From Planctomycetia bacterium (lineage in GTDB: Bacteria > Planctomycetota > Planctomycetia > Pirellulales > UBA1268), in the NCBI GenBank assembly GCA_026401075.1, contig JAPLNQ010000267.1, positions 1 to 41,703 of the forward strand: a stretch of 41,703 nucleotides of DNA, given 5' to 3'. Within the stretch, counting starts at the first letter, position 1. Each line of letters begins with the position of its first letter. The position numbers and the translations under genes are program-made. Under the pieces are notes generated by a model. That model was not told the origin of the DNA. It did not search any database and worked only from the letters and a program-made list of their open reading frames with translations. Positions 7,181 to 16,192 of the stretch are shown piece after piece.

Positions 7181-10100
7181 ATGACGCGTTCCCACGGACT
7201 TCCCCCAGCCCAGGGCCTCTACGATCCCGCCAATGAGCATGACGCCTGCGGCGTGGGGTTCGTCGTCAACCTGCACGGGCGGAAGAGCCACCAGATCGTC
7301 CGGCAGGGGCTCGAGGTGCTCGAAAACCTCACGCATCGCGGCGCCTGCGGCTGCGATCCGCTCACGGGCGATGGCGCCGGCATCCTGATCCAGATGCCGC
7401 AGGAGTTTTTCACGGCAGTGACGCCGCAGGCCGGCATCAAGCTGCCGGCCCCGGGCGACTGGGCCGTGGGCAACGTTTTCCTGCCGCCGTCGGATGGCGA
7501 CCGCGAGGCGGCGGAGATGTTCTTCGAGAAACTCTGCCGGGAAGAGGGCCTCGAGTTCCTCGGCTGGCGGAGCGTGCCCACCGACAACCGCTTCATTGGC
7601 GGCACGGCCCGCGAGGTGGAGCCGGTCGTCCGGCAGGCCTTCGTGGGCCGCGGGAAGAAGACCGCCCGTGATCACTTCGAGTGGAAGCTGTTCGTGCTGC
7701 GGAAGCGGTTCGGGATCGAACTCGGCAAGCTCGGCCTCACCGAGCAGACCTTCGTCTACGTCTGCTCCCTTTCGTCACGGACGATCGTCTACAAGGGCCT
7801 GCTGCTGGCCGATCAGGTCGACAAGTATTACCCCGACCTCTCCGACCCGAAGATGACAAGCGCGATGGCTCTCGTGCACCAGCGGTACAGCACCAACACG
7901 TTTCCGACCTGGGACCTCGCCCATCCCTTCCGCTTCATCGCACACAACGGCGAGATCAACACCGTTCGCGGCAACATCAACGGGATGCACGCACGGGAGA
8001 GCATGCTCGCGCACCCCGTGTATGGGCCCGACCTCGACAAGATCAAGCCTGTGATTCGTGAGGGGGGCAGCGACTCGGCCACCTTCGACAACGTGCTGGA
8101 ACTGCTCGTGCTCGCCGGCCGGCCGATCGAGGAGGCTGTCAGCATGCTCATCCCCGAGCCGTGGAGCGGCCATGAGAGCATGGCCGACGACCTCAAGGCC
8201 TACTATGAATTCCAGGCCTGCTTGGTGGAGCCGTGGGACGGCCCGGCCGCCCTCGCCTTCACCGACGGCACCCGGATCGGCGCCACGCTCGACCGCAACG
8301 GTCTGCGGCCCGGTCGCTGGTGGCAGATGAAGGACGGGCTCGTCGTGATGGCGAGCGAAGCGGGCGTGTTGCAACTGCCCGCCGGCGAAGTGGTCCGCAA
8401 GGGCCGGCTGCGTCCGGGCCGCATGTTCCTGGTCGACACCAAGGAAGGGCGGATCGTCGAAGACGACGAGGTCAAGCGGAAGCTCGCTACCGCGAAGCCG
8501 TGGCGGGAATGGATTGCGGCCGAGCAGGTGCGGCTCGATCAGATTGCCGATCCGGCGAACGTGGCAGACGTGACGAAGTCGCGGGCCGTGCTGCCCGAGG
8601 ACTTGTTGGGAGCTTCGAATGGGAATGGCAACGGCACGAATGCCGCGGCCCATGCCGTCGACTCCTGGCGGGCGGCGGGCGTTGCGGGTGAGCCGTCGAG
8701 CCTGCTCGAACTGCAGCGGGCCCACGGCTACACGCTCGAGGATCTGAAGGTGATCATCGGACCGATGGCCACCGACGGTGCTGAGCCGAGCGGTTCGATG
8801 GGCAACGACACGCCGCTGGCCGTGCTCTCCGACCGGCCGCAGTTGCTCGCCAACTACTTCAAGCAGCTCTTCGCGCAGGTGACGAACCCGCCGCTCGACG
8901 CCATTCGCGAGGAGATCATCACGTCGATGATCACGACGATCGGCAGCGAGGGGAACCTGCTCGACTCGAAGCCCGAGCAGTGTCGGCTCCTGCGGCTGGA
9001 AACGCCGGTGATCACCAACGCCGAATGCGCGCGGATCAAGGCCCTCAATCAGCCGGGAATCGTCGCGAAAACCATCTCGCTGCTCTTTCCGGCTGCGGAA
9101 GCGGCGGCCGGGATGCGGAAGCGGCTCGACGCGATCCGCGACGAAGCCTCCCGGGCCGTTGCAGGCGGCGCGACGATCATCGTGCTCTCCGACCGCGGCA
9201 TCTGCCGGGAAAAGGCCGCCGTGCCGGTGCTGCTCGCGACCGGCGGCGTGCACCACCATCTGGTGGGCGAGGGATCGCGGACGCGGTGCGGCATCGTCGT
9301 CGAGACAGGCGAGGCCCGCGAGGTGCAGCACTTCGCGCTGCTCACGGGCTACGGCGCCGGCGCCGTCAATCCCTATGTCGCCTTCGCCACGATCGACCAG
9401 ATGCAGGCGGAGCGGATGATCTCGGCCGAGTATCCGCGTGAGAAGCTCCACAAGAACTTCGTCAAAGCGGCCACCAAGGGCCTGCTGAAGGTGATGAGCA
9501 AGATGGGCATCTCCACGCAGCAGAGCTACCGCGGAGCGCAGATCTTCGAGGCGGTCGGCCTCGAGCAGGGGCTCGTCAATGAATTCTTCACGCGGACGCC
9601 GAGCCGGATCGGCGGCATCGGCCTCGAGGGCGTGGCCGAGGAGAGCTCCAATCGTCACGAGCATGCCTGGCCCAAGACCAGCGTGCCCCAGACGCTCGAA
9701 CTCGACGTCGGCGGCCGCTACCAGTGGCGGCGGAAGGGGGAGGCGCACATGCTCTCGCCGGACGTCGTGTCGACGCTCCAGCGATCCACCCAGATCAACA
9801 GCCGCGCCGAGTTCAAGAAGTATCAGCAGCTGATCGACGAGCAGCAGACGAAGCTGCTCACGCTCCGTGGCCTGCTCGACTTTCAGTGGGCCGATGCGTC
9901 TTCGGGGGGACAGGGAGCGATTCCGCTCGACGAGGTGGAGCCGGCCAAGGAAATTGTGAAGCGGTTCGCCACCGGCGCGATGTCATATGGGTCGATCTCG
10001 AAGGAGGCCCACGAGACGCTCGCCGTCGCGATGAACAGGCTCGGCGGCCGCAGCAACACCGGCGAGGGGGGCGAAGACCCGGTGCGGTATCAGCTGGAGC

Positions 10101-11899
10101 CGTCTGGTGACAGCAAGAACTCCTCGATCAAGCAGGTGGCCAGCGGCCGCTTCGGCGTGACGAGCCTCTATCTTGTCAACGCGAAGGAGTTGCAGATCAA
10201 GATGGCGCAGGGCGCGAAGCCCGGCGAGGGGGGACAGCTTCCCGGCCACAAGGTCGACCGCGAGATCGCGCGGATTCGCCACAGCACGCCGGGCGTGGGC
10301 CTGATTTCGCCGCCGCCCCACCACGACATCTACTCGATCGAGGATCTCGCGCAGCTGATCCACGACCTCAAGAACGCCAACCACCACGCGCGGATCAGCG
10401 TGAAGCTGGTGGCGGAGGTGGGCGTGGGCACGGTCGCCGCGGGCGTGTCGAAGGGGAAGGCCGACGTGGTGCTCATTTCCGGCCACGACGGTGGCACCGG
10501 TGCGAGCCCGCAGACCTCGATCATGCACTGCGGGCTGCCGTGGGAGCTCGGCCTCGCCGAGGCGCACCAGGTGCTCGTGATGAACGACCTCCGCGGGCGG
10601 ATCGTCGTGCAGACCGACGGCATGATCCGCACGGCCAAGGACGTGGTGATCGCCACCATGCTCGGCGCCGAGGAATTCGGCATCGCCACGGCGTCGCTCG
10701 TCGTGATCGGCTGCATCATGATGCGGAAGTGCCATTTGAACACCTGTCCGGTGGGGGTCGCCACGCAGGATCCGGAGCTGCGGAAGAGGTTCACCGGTCA
10801 GCCGGAGCACGTCGTCAACTTCTTCTTCATGCTGGCCGAGGAGATTCGTGAGCTGATGGCCAAGCTCGGTTTCCGCACGATCGACGAGATGGTGGGCCGG
10901 GTGGACCGGCTCGACACGCGGGCCGCGATCGCCCACTGGAAGGCAAAGGGCCTCGACCTCTCCACGATCCTGCACAAGCCCGTGGTGCCGAAGCACGTGA
11001 AGACGCACCATGAGTCGTCGCAGGATCACGGCATCGAGGAGTCGCTCGACATGACCACGCTGCTCGACCTGTGCAAGCCGGCCCTGGAAGACCGCAAGCC
11101 CGTGAAGCTCGATCTGCCGATCCGCAACATCAACCGCACCGTCGGCACGATCCTCTCCAGCGAGGTGACCCGTCGGCATGGGGCGGCCGGTCTTCCCGAT
11201 GGCACGATCCAGATCACCTTCACCGGCACGGCCGGGCAGAGCATCATGGCGTTTGGCGTGCCCGGCGTGACCGTGACGGTGGAGGGCGACGTCAACGACT
11301 ACTGCGGCAAGGGGCTCTCGGGCGGCCGAGTGATCGTGCGGCCCGCTCGCAACGCCGGCTTCAAGGCGGAGGATAACGTCATCGCCGGCAACGTCGTGGG
11401 CTACGGAGCCACCAGCGGTGAGATCTACATTCGCGGCATCTGCGGTGAGCGGTTCTGCGTGCGAAACTCCGGCGCCGAGGCGGTTGTCGAGGGCACGGGC
11501 GACCACGGCTGCGAATACATGACCGGTGGCCGGGCCGTGATCCTCGGCGAGACGGGCCGCAATTTCGCGGCGGGCATGAGCGGCGGCATCGCGTATGTCT
11601 GGGATGCCAAGGGCACGTTCGGCCAGAAGGTGAACAAGGAGATGGTGGAACTGGAGCCGCTCGATGCGGGCGACCTCGAGTATGTGAAGGGACGGATCGA
11701 GAAGCACGTCGAATACACCGACTCGACCCGCGGCCGCGCGATTCTCGATGGTTGGAAGACGGAGCAGTCACGCTTCGTGAAGGTGATGCCGATCGACTAC
11801 AAGCGGGCTATCGCGGAACTCCGCAAGCTCGCGGAACAGGAACAGCAGGAAGCCAAAAAAGGGGACGCAGCTCTTTTCGAGTCTGCTGCCCGTAGTTGA
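7181..11899 (+). CDS. gltB: Glutamate synthase, large (alpha) subunit
   Basis: This 1572-aa protein has the full GOGAT architecture. The type-II glutamine amidotransferase domain starts at EHDACGVGF, whose Cys becomes the N-terminal nucleophile after propeptide removal. A central domain follows, then the FMN-binding synthase domain (SGHDGGTGASPQTS). The cysteine cluster CIMMRKCHLNTCPVG would hold the 3Fe-4S centre, and a GXGXG beta-helix domain lies at the C-terminus. It transfers the glutamine amide nitrogen to 2-oxoglutarate, making glutamate with electrons from GltD. A small Asn/Gly-rich linker (ASNGNGNGTNAAAH) lies near residue 485. The last 15 codons ([14 protein letters not shown]) come largely from one arm of a 24-bp inverted repeat whose other arm precedes gltD, so the C-terminus appears to have been replaced or extended by an inserted element. 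Confidence 0.97.
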   Translation: MTRSHGLPPAQGLYDPANEHDACGVGFVVNLHGRKSHQIVRQGLEVLENLTHRGACGCDPLTGDGAGILIQMPQEFFTAVTPQAGIKLPAPGDWAVGNVFLPPSDGDREAAEMFFEKLCREEGLEFLGWRSVPTDNRFIGGTAREVEPVVRQAFVGRGKKTARDHFEWKLFVLRKRFGIELGKLGLTEQTFVYVCSLSSRTIVYKGLLLADQVDKYYPDLSDPKMTSAMALVHQRYSTNTFPTWDLAHPFRFIAHNGEINTVRGNINGMHARESMLAHPVYGPDLDKIKPVIREGGSDSATFDNVLELLVLAGRPIEEAVSMLIPEPWSGHESMADDLKAYYEFQACLVEPWDGPAALAFTDGTRIGATLDRNGLRPGRWWQMKDGLVVMASEAGVLQLPAGEVVRKGRLRPGRMFLVDTKEGRIVEDDEVKRKLATAKPWREWIAAEQVRLDQIADPANVADVTKSRAVLPEDLLGASNGNGNGTNAAAHAVDSWRAAGVAGEPSSLLELQRAHGYTLEDLKVIIGPMATDGAEPSGSMGNDTPLAVLSDRPQLLANYFKQLFAQVTNPPLDAIREEIITSMITTIGSEGNLLDSKPEQCRLLRLETPVITNAECARIKALNQPGIVAKTISLLFPAAEAAAGMRKRLDAIRDEASRAVAGGATIIVLSDRGICREKAAVPVLLATGGVHHHLVGEGSRTRCGIVVETGEAREVQHFALLTGYGAGAVNPYVAFATIDQMQAERMISAEYPREKLHKNFVKAATKGLLKVMSKMGISTQQSYRGAQIFEAVGLEQGLVNEFFTRTPSRIGGIGLEGVAEESSNRHEHAWPKTSVPQTLELDVGGRYQWRRKGEAHMLSPDVVSTLQRSTQINSRAEFKKYQQLIDEQQTKLLTLRGLLDFQWADASSGGQGAIPLDEVEPAKEIVKRFATGAMSYGSISKEAHETLAVAMNRLGGRSNTGEGGEDPVRYQLEPSGDSKNSSIKQVASGRFGVTSLYLVNAKELQIKMAQGAKPGEGGQLPGHKVDREIARIRHSTPGVGLISPPPHHDIYSIEDLAQLIHDLKNANHHARISVKLVAEVGVGTVAAGVSKGKADVVLISGHDGGTGASPQTSIMHCGLPWELGLAEAHQVLVMNDLRGRIVVQTDGMIRTAKDVVIATMLGAEEFGIATASLVVIGCIMMRKCHLNTCPVGVATQDPELRKRFTGQPEHVVNFFFMLAEEIRELMAKLGFRTIDEMVGRVDRLDTRAAIAHWKAKGLDLSTILHKPVVPKHVKTHHESSQDHGIEESLDMTTLLDLCKPALEDRKPVKLDLPIRNINRTVGTILSSEVTRRHGAAGLPDGTIQITFTGTAGQSIMAFGVPGVTVTVEGDVNDYCGKGLSGGRVIVRPARNAGFKAEDNVIAGNVVGYGATSGEIYIRGICGERFCVRNSGAEAVVEGTGDHGCEYMTGGRAVILGETGRNFAAGMSGGIAYVWDAKGTFGQKVNKEMVELEPLDAGDLEYVKGRIEKHVEYTDSTRGRAILDGWKTEQSRFVKVMPIDYKRAIAELRKLAEQEQQEAKKGDAALFESAARS

Positions 11900-11942
11900 G
11901 CACGATGGGGAGTGGCAAGAAAAGAGCTGCGTCCCCTTTTTT
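11855..11942. repeat. 24-bp perfect inverted repeat spanning the gltB/gltD junction (REP-like element)
   Basis: The left arm (11855-11878, beginning aaaaaaggggacgcagctc) is the exact reverse complement of the right arm (11919-11942). The 40-nt interval holds the gltB stop. The left arm is translated as the GltB tail; the right arm lies between that stop and the gltD ribosome-binding site. Short elements with a g-rich aaaaggggac core are common REP-type repeats that are mobilised or spread by REP-associated tyrosine transposases in other bacteria. Membership of such a family is inferred from pattern only. Confidence 0.8.
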
Positions 11943-11956
11943 ACGAGGAGAAGCTG

Positions 11957-13450
11957 ATGGGTGAGCCACGCGGATTCATGAAGTACGAGCGGAAGGTGAG
12001 CGGCTACGCGCCGGTTCCCGACAGGCTCAAACACTACAACGAGTTCCTCACGATTCTCCCGCAGGAGGAACTCACGAAGCAGGGCGCCCGCTGCATGGAC
12101 TGCGGCGTTCCCTTCTGCCACACCGGCTGCCCGTTGGGGAACATCATCCCCGACTTCAACGACCTCGTGTACCGCCAGCAGTGGCACGAGGCCAGCCAGC
12201 GGCTGCATGCCACGAACAACTTTCCCGAGTTCACCGGCCGCGTCTGCCCCGCGCCCTGCGAGGCCGCCTGCGTGCTCGGCATCAATGAAGATCCGGTCGC
12301 GATCAAGCAGATCGAAATGACAATCGCCGACCGCGCTTTCGATGAGGGCTGGGTCGTGCCCGAGCCGCCGGCAGTGCGCACCGGCAAGCGGGTGGCGGTG
12401 GTGGGCAGCGGACCGGCGGGGCTGGCCGCGGCACAGCAGCTCAACCGCGCCGGACATCTGGTCACGCTCTTCGAGCGGGCCGATCGGCCGGGCGGCCTGC
12501 TGATGTATGGCATCCCCGATTTCAAGCTCGAGAAGTGGCGGGTTTGGCGGCGGGTCGAGCAGATGCGCGAGGAGGGAGTCGAGTTCCGCTGTGGCGTGAA
12601 CGTCGGCGTGGACGTGAGCACGCAGTCGCTGGCGGATGAATATGATGCCATCCTGCTCACCGGCGGGGCGACGCTTGGCCGCGATCTGCCGATCCCGGGC
12701 CGTGAACTCAAGGGCGTGCACTACGCGATGGAGTTCCTGCCGCAGCAGAACAAGCGAAACGCTGGCGATGAGTTGCAGGGGCAGATCGTGGCCGAGGGCA
12801 AGGACGTGGTCGTGATCGGTGGCGGCGACACCGGCTCCGACTGCGACGGCACGAGCAATCGGCAGGGGGCGAAGAGCCTGACGCAGTTCGAACTGCTCCC
12901 GCAGCCACCGGACCTCGGCAAGTATCCGCGCCGCAGCCAGCGGCCGGAGAACACGCCGTGGCCGCTCTGGCCGGTCATCCTGCGGACGACTTCCTCGCAC
13001 GAAGAGGGCTGTCGGCGCGAGTGGGGCATCCTGTCGAAGGAGTTCCTCGGCGACGACAAGGGCCACGTGCGGGCGGTGAAGACCGTGCGGATCGAATGGT
13101 ATACCGACGAAGCATCGGGCCAGCAGAAGTTTCGCGAGGTGCCGGGCAGTCAGCAGGAGTGGCCCTGCCAGTTGGCGCTCTTGGCCATGGGCTTCATGGG
13201 GCCTGAGAAGCAGGGCCCGATCGCGGACCTTGGGCTCGAACTCGATCCACGTGGCAACGTGAAGACCGGCAGCGATTACAAGACCAGCCGGGACGGTGTG
13301 TTTGCCGCGGGCGACTTGCGGCGCGGGCAATCGCTCGTGGTGTGGGCGATTCACGAGGGCCGCGAGGCGGCCCGTTCGGTCGACCTCTGGCTGATGGGCC
13401 AGACGAACCTGCCGAGCCTGTCAGCGGGCGAGTTTGCCGTGCACGCGTGA
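11957..13450 (+). CDS. gltD: Glutamate synthase, small (beta) subunit
   Basis: This 497-aa subunit takes electrons from NAD(P)H and passes them to GltB. The N-terminal cysteines for the 4Fe-4S clusters are present ([17 protein letters not shown] and CPAPCEAAC), as are two Rossmann motifs for FAD ([17 protein letters not shown]) and NAD(P)H ([13 protein letters not shown]). The C-terminal FAD motif is [20 protein letters not shown]. The ORF track begins at a GTG at 11912, inside the inverted repeat, but the ATG at 11957 has GAGGAG 6 nt upstream and yields the standard [12 protein letters not shown] start, so the extra 15 codons are rejected. The gene follows gltB and ends just before a terminator-like hairpin. 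Confidence 0.96.
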   Translation: MGEPRGFMKYERKVSGYAPVPDRLKHYNEFLTILPQEELTKQGARCMDCGVPFCHTGCPLGNIIPDFNDLVYRQQWHEASQRLHATNNFPEFTGRVCPAPCEAACVLGINEDPVAIKQIEMTIADRAFDEGWVVPEPPAVRTGKRVAVVGSGPAGLAAAQQLNRAGHLVTLFERADRPGGLLMYGIPDFKLEKWRVWRRVEQMREEGVEFRCGVNVGVDVSTQSLADEYDAILLTGGATLGRDLPIPGRELKGVHYAMEFLPQQNKRNAGDELQGQIVAEGKDVVVIGGGDTGSDCDGTSNRQGAKSLTQFELLPQPPDLGKYPRRSQRPENTPWPLWPVILRTTSSHEEGCRREWGILSKEFLGDDKGHVRAVKTVRIEWYTDEASGQQKFREVPGSQQEWPCQLALLAMGFMGPEKQGPIADLGLELDPRGNVKTGSDYKTSRDGVFAAGDLRRGQSLVVWAIHEGREAARSVDLWLMGQTNLPSLSAGEFAVHA

Positions 13451-13454
13451 GCAT

Positions 13455-13480
13455 CCCCCGGCTCACGCCGGGGGCTTTTA
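13455..13480 (+). terminator. Hairpin after gltD, copy 1 of a recurring palindrome
   Basis: A perfect 8-bp stem (cccccggc / gccggggg) with a 4-nt loop is followed by cttttat, 4 nt after the gltD stop. It has the form of a rho-independent terminator. The same stem and tail recur at 24715-24740, so it is also a dispersed palindromic repeat. Confidence 0.7.
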
Positions 13481-13507
13481 TGCGAACGGACGTTGCCGTC
13501 ATACAAG

Positions 13508-13527
13508 CCCTGAGCGTCAGCGACGGG
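13508..13527. repeat. REP-like intergenic palindrome
   Basis: The sequence ccctgagcgtcagcgacggg contains ctga-gcg-tcag and flanking ccc/ggg. It resembles the short palindromes seen between many planctomycete genes, which create spurious small ORFs. It lies between the gltD terminator and the convergent lipoprotein gene. Confidence 0.35.
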
Positions 13528-13552
13528 ATCACGGCGGGACTATCGCCCGCCC

Positions 13553-13969
13553 TCATTTCGCGGTGAGTGGAAAGTCGAAGACGCCGTTGTTGCGGACGTC
13601 GATCTGCAGCGGCTCTTTGTCATACTTCCGCGGGGTGGCGTTCGGCGTCTCGTCTTCCGGGGCAAGCCCTTCTCGACTGCCCGCGATGGCGAACCTTACG
13701 GTCTTCGGCCCTGGCGAGACCCACGTCTGGTATCGCCCGTTGATGATCACTGCACCGCCCGGAACGTCACCTGTTTTCACGATGTCGAACTGGATCCCAC
13801 CCTCTTGAACCGGCACTCCGTCGAGTGTGACCGCTCCGGAAATCCGGCAGTTGCGCGGCCCTGATTGTCCACAGCCGGTGCAGATGACAGAGGCCAGCAA
13901 CACGGCAACAGCCACGGTCCCACGCCGGGCCAATCGTCCTCCAGCATCACGCTGACAACGGGCTTTCAT
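13553..13969 (-). CDS. Small exported lipoprotein, carboxypeptidase-regulatory-like
   Basis: This 138-aa protein has a basic N-terminus, a hydrophobic segment (TVAVAVLLASVICTGC) and a lipobox ending in Cys, so it is a predicted lipoprotein. The mature part carries ISGAVTLDGVPVQEGGIQF and GRYQTWVSPGPKTVRF, a small beta-sandwich pattern common in planctomycete lipoproteins encoded next to DUF1559 genes. The ORF track's first 25 residues are dropped because the ATG at 13969 has GAGGAG 6 nt upstream. It starts 10 nt after the DUF1559 stop, so the two form an operon. The function is unknown; envelope attachment together with the DUF1559 protein is inferred. Confidence 0.75.
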   Translation of the reverse strand: MKARCQRDAGGRLARRGTVAVAVLLASVICTGCGQSGPRNCRISGAVTLDGVPVQEGGIQFDIVKTGDVPGGAVIINGRYQTWVSPGPKTVRFAIAGSREGLAPEDETPNATPRKYDKEPLQIDVRNNGVFDFPLTAK

Positions 13970-13979
13970 GGAGATCTCC

Positions 13980-14975
13980 TCAGTCGCCAAAGGGTGGTGA
14001 AACTGCCTGGCCGTCGTACCTGCACGCAAGTTTCTGCCAGACACCCATTTTCGTCGGGTCGAGCGTGGTGTTCCACGCGGTCGGCACTCCTCCCACCGCC
14101 CAACTCTCGACCGAATTGGTGACGAATCCCACCGACCCGTCCATCATGGCTACCTGGACGCCACCCAGATGGCGGCTCCGGGCGGCTGTCGACCTCCCAG
14201 TTGAGCTTACCGTTGTGCAGGGCGTCCATTGCTGCCATTCAGAGTCGGAACTGGTCTGGCAATACTGAATGCTGTCGATCGTGCCGGAGTTGGGCTCGTT
14301 CCTCGCGTTGAAACCATACCCGATCAGTTCGGCATCCCAGATGCACCCGCGGGGCTCGTAGTTGCTTCCCAATGAATTGCTCACCAGAGTCTCTGCGATC
14401 ACCATCGTCTTCGACAGCCCGTCGGTGACTTTCTTCATTTGCATCTGCGATTCTTTGTAGAAAATTCCGTCGGTTCCGCTCCCCCAGGCATAGTCGATCG
14501 CCATGGCGCCCACGTTCCCGCTGTAGTTCCCGAAAATCCCGCGAGGCTTCACGTTTCGGGAGTATGGATCCGACGGACACCACACGACAGGGACCGGCGA
14601 CGATGAACAGCTGCTCAAATAGCCTAGGGTTGACCAATTTATTTTCGAGTAGACATCGGCGTACTCGACAAACGGCAGCAGATACACGAACCAACTGGCC
14701 CTTTTGCCGGCAGTCGGCCCTGATGTCGTCTGCCCCGACGGCAGGCATCCTTTGGCGTCGTGATGGTTTTGAAGCCCCAATGCGATTTGCTTCATGTTGT
14801 TGCTGCAGCTCGACCGCCGTGCGCTTTCGCGGGCGGCCTGCACCGCGGGGAGCAACAGCCCCACCAAGGTGCCGATGATGGCAATCACGACGAGGAGTTC
14901 GACGAGTGTGAATCCGCCGCCCCCGGGCAGACGAACTGGCTGCCGTTCTCCCCCGCGCACGAATGATTGAGCCAT
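13980..14975 (-). CDS. DUF1559 protein with type II secretion prepilin-like N-terminus
   Basis: This 331-aa protein has the prepilin cleavage and methylation pattern GGGGFTLVELLVVIAIIGTLVGLLLPAVQAARESARR, with cleavage expected before the Phe. A DUF1559 domain follows (SCSNNMKQIALGLQNHHDAKGCLP), and near the C-terminus is the usual HLGGVQVAMMDGSVGFV block. Such proteins are hugely expanded in planctomycetes and are thought to be exported pseudopilin-like surface proteins. The ATG at 14975 is preceded by a G-rich stretch (ggggggatct) that serves as a ribosome-binding site; the 22 upstream residues in the ORF track are not family-like. It sits 41 nt after the LacI-type gene on the same strand and 10 nt before the lipoprotein gene. 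Confidence 0.9.
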   Translation of the reverse strand: MAQSFVRGGERQPVRLPGGGGFTLVELLVVIAIIGTLVGLLLPAVQAARESARRSSCSNNMKQIALGLQNHHDAKGCLPSGQTTSGPTAGKRASWFVYLLPFVEYADVYSKINWSTLGYLSSCSSSPVPVVWCPSDPYSRNVKPRGIFGNYSGNVGAMAIDYAWGSGTDGIFYKESQMQMKKVTDGLSKTMVIAETLVSNSLGSNYEPRGCIWDAELIGYGFNARNEPNSGTIDSIQYCQTSSDSEWQQWTPCTTVSSTGRSTAARSRHLGGVQVAMMDGSVGFVTNSVESWAVGGVPTAWNTTLDPTKMGVWQKLACRYDGQAVSPPFGD

Positions 14976-15016
14976 AGATCCCCCCAAGAAAAGTAAAAGA
15001 CGATAAATGAAATCGT

Positions 15017-16066
15017 TCAGGTCAACGATACCGACGCGCACGAATCACGGATCACAAATTCAGGCATCAACTGAATCGCTCGCGGCGTATTCGACGAGAC
15101 GCGGGCCTCGAGCCTGTCGAGGAGTAGTCTCGCTGCGTTGGCACCGATCGCGGTCGCGTCCTGCCTGACCGTTGTCAGCCGCGGTCGCAGCCCGTGGGCC
15201 TCGATCAGGTCGGCGAATCCGACGACCGACAGGTCGCTGCCGACTCGCAGCCCAGCCACCTCGGCAGCCGCGTAGACATGAATTGCCATCTTGTCCGATG
15301 CAGCGAAGATTGCCGTCGGCCGGTGTGGACCCGTCAGGATATCGCGGGCGATGGCCTCGCAGTCGCTCTTCGCGCATTCCACGCAACGATAGGCCACGTC
15401 GTTCCGGCCTCGGATGACTTCCTCGAAGCCGCGCCTGCGGTCCACGTAGGTCGAGACCCAGGGTTCTCCGGTGATTTGCGTAATGCGTCGATGGCCGAGG
15501 GACAGCAGATATTCGGCCACCATGCGGCCGCCCGCCGCGTCGTCGGTGCCGCTGAAGTCGGCATTCGTCCGGGCGAGCCGGCGATCGACTGCGACGAGCG
15601 GCAACGCCCGTTCCCAGACCTCTTTGAGGTAGTTCTGCGGCACCGATTCGTCCGACGGGAAGAAGATGAGCCCGTCGACCCGGTGTTCGATGAGGCGGTG
15701 CACGAACTTGAGTTCTTCGTTGTCCCGAAGTGCACCTGGGCCGTTGCCATGGAAATGGACGATGGACAGATAGGCTTGCTCGGAGAGCGTGTCGTGGATG
15801 CCGCGGATGACCTGTGCCTGAAACCACGATCCGATCGGCACCATGACACCGACGGTTCGGGTTCGGCCGCCCATGATCGCCGGCACGAGCCGATTGGGCC
15901 GGTACTTGAGCCGCTGAGCGACTGCCAGGACTCGCTTGCGAGTTGCCTCGGCGACGATCCCCCGGCCGCTGATTGCCCGCGACGCGGTGATCAAAGACAC
16001 GCCAGCCCCCTCAGCAACGAGCCGGATGTTGGGTTTGCGAGCGATTGATCGTTTCAACACCGGCAT
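15017..16066 (-). CDS. LacI-family transcriptional regulator
   Basis: This 349-aa regulator has an N-terminal LacI helix-turn-helix and hinge (IRLVAEGAGVSLITASRAIS, then RKRVLAVAQRLKYRPNRL) and a sugar-binding-protein-like effector domain (RTVGVMVPIGSWFQAQVIRGI, VDGLIFFP, GHRRITQITG, PTAIFAASDKMAI, VGFADLIEAHGLRPRLTTVRQD). Length is normal. Start is the ATG at 16066, preceded directly by an in-frame GTG; GAGG lies a few bases upstream. It is divergent from the DUF1592-DUF1552-ThuA-DUF6797 gene set with a 126-nt intergenic region, the common arrangement for local control. The effector ligand is unknown; a carbohydrate or derivative is the family expectation. Confidence 0.88.
   Translation of the reverse strand: MPVLKRSIARKPNIRLVAEGAGVSLITASRAISGRGIVAEATRKRVLAVAQRLKYRPNRLVPAIMGGRTRTVGVMVPIGSWFQAQVIRGIHDTLSEQAYLSIVHFHGNGPGALRDNEELKFVHRLIEHRVDGLIFFPSDESVPQNYLKEVWERALPLVAVDRRLARTNADFSGTDDAAGGRMVAEYLLSLGHRRITQITGEPWVSTYVDRRRGFEEVIRGRNDVAYRCVECAKSDCEAIARDILTGPHRPTAIFAASDKMAIHVYAAAEVAGLRVGSDLSVVGFADLIEAHGLRPRLTTVRQDATAIGANAARLLLDRLEARVSSNTPRAIQLMPEFVIRDSCASVSLT
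15031..15046 (-). promoter_or_regulatory. 16-bp site matching the tandem repeats upstream of the LytS kinase
   Basis: The sequence ccgacgcgcacgaatc lies 56 bp upstream of the DUF1559 start codon, inside the last codons of the LacI-type gene. It matches 15 of 16 bases of the unit repeated at 32271-32308. It could be a shared regulator-binding site; the coding constraint of the LacI tail is the alternative explanation. Confidence 0.3.
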
Positions 16067-16110
16067 CACGTTGCCTCAGCACAGTACCAATGCACAGCAC
16101 GAATTTCTGT

Positions 16111-16139
16111 TTGGTTGTCCGCCCTCGATCGACTATGGT
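16111..16139 (+). promoter_or_regulatory. Candidate sigma-70-type promoter for the DUF1592 gene set
   Basis: ttggtt and tatggt are separated by exactly 17 bp, predicting transcription from about 16146, upstream of the proposed DUF1592-type start at 16193. This also argues against the earlier start at 16115 in the ORF track. It lies in the divergent region next to the LacI-type gene, where an operator would be expected. Confidence 0.4.
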
Positions 16140-16192
16140 ACATGTGTCATTCCGCGTTGGCAAGTATTCTTTTGTCGAAATTATTCGCGAAC

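Noticed and set aside
7775-9748. A 657-aa minus-strand ORF inside gltB
   Set aside because: It is the antisense shadow of a strongly coding, high-GC gene; its translation is Arg/His-rich without any family motif. The same holds for 9983-11707 and 11768-13354.
13194-13556. A 120-aa minus-strand ORF at the end of gltD
   Set aside because: It reads through the gltD terminator hairpin and a REP-like palindrome, a common source of false small ORFs in planctomycetes.
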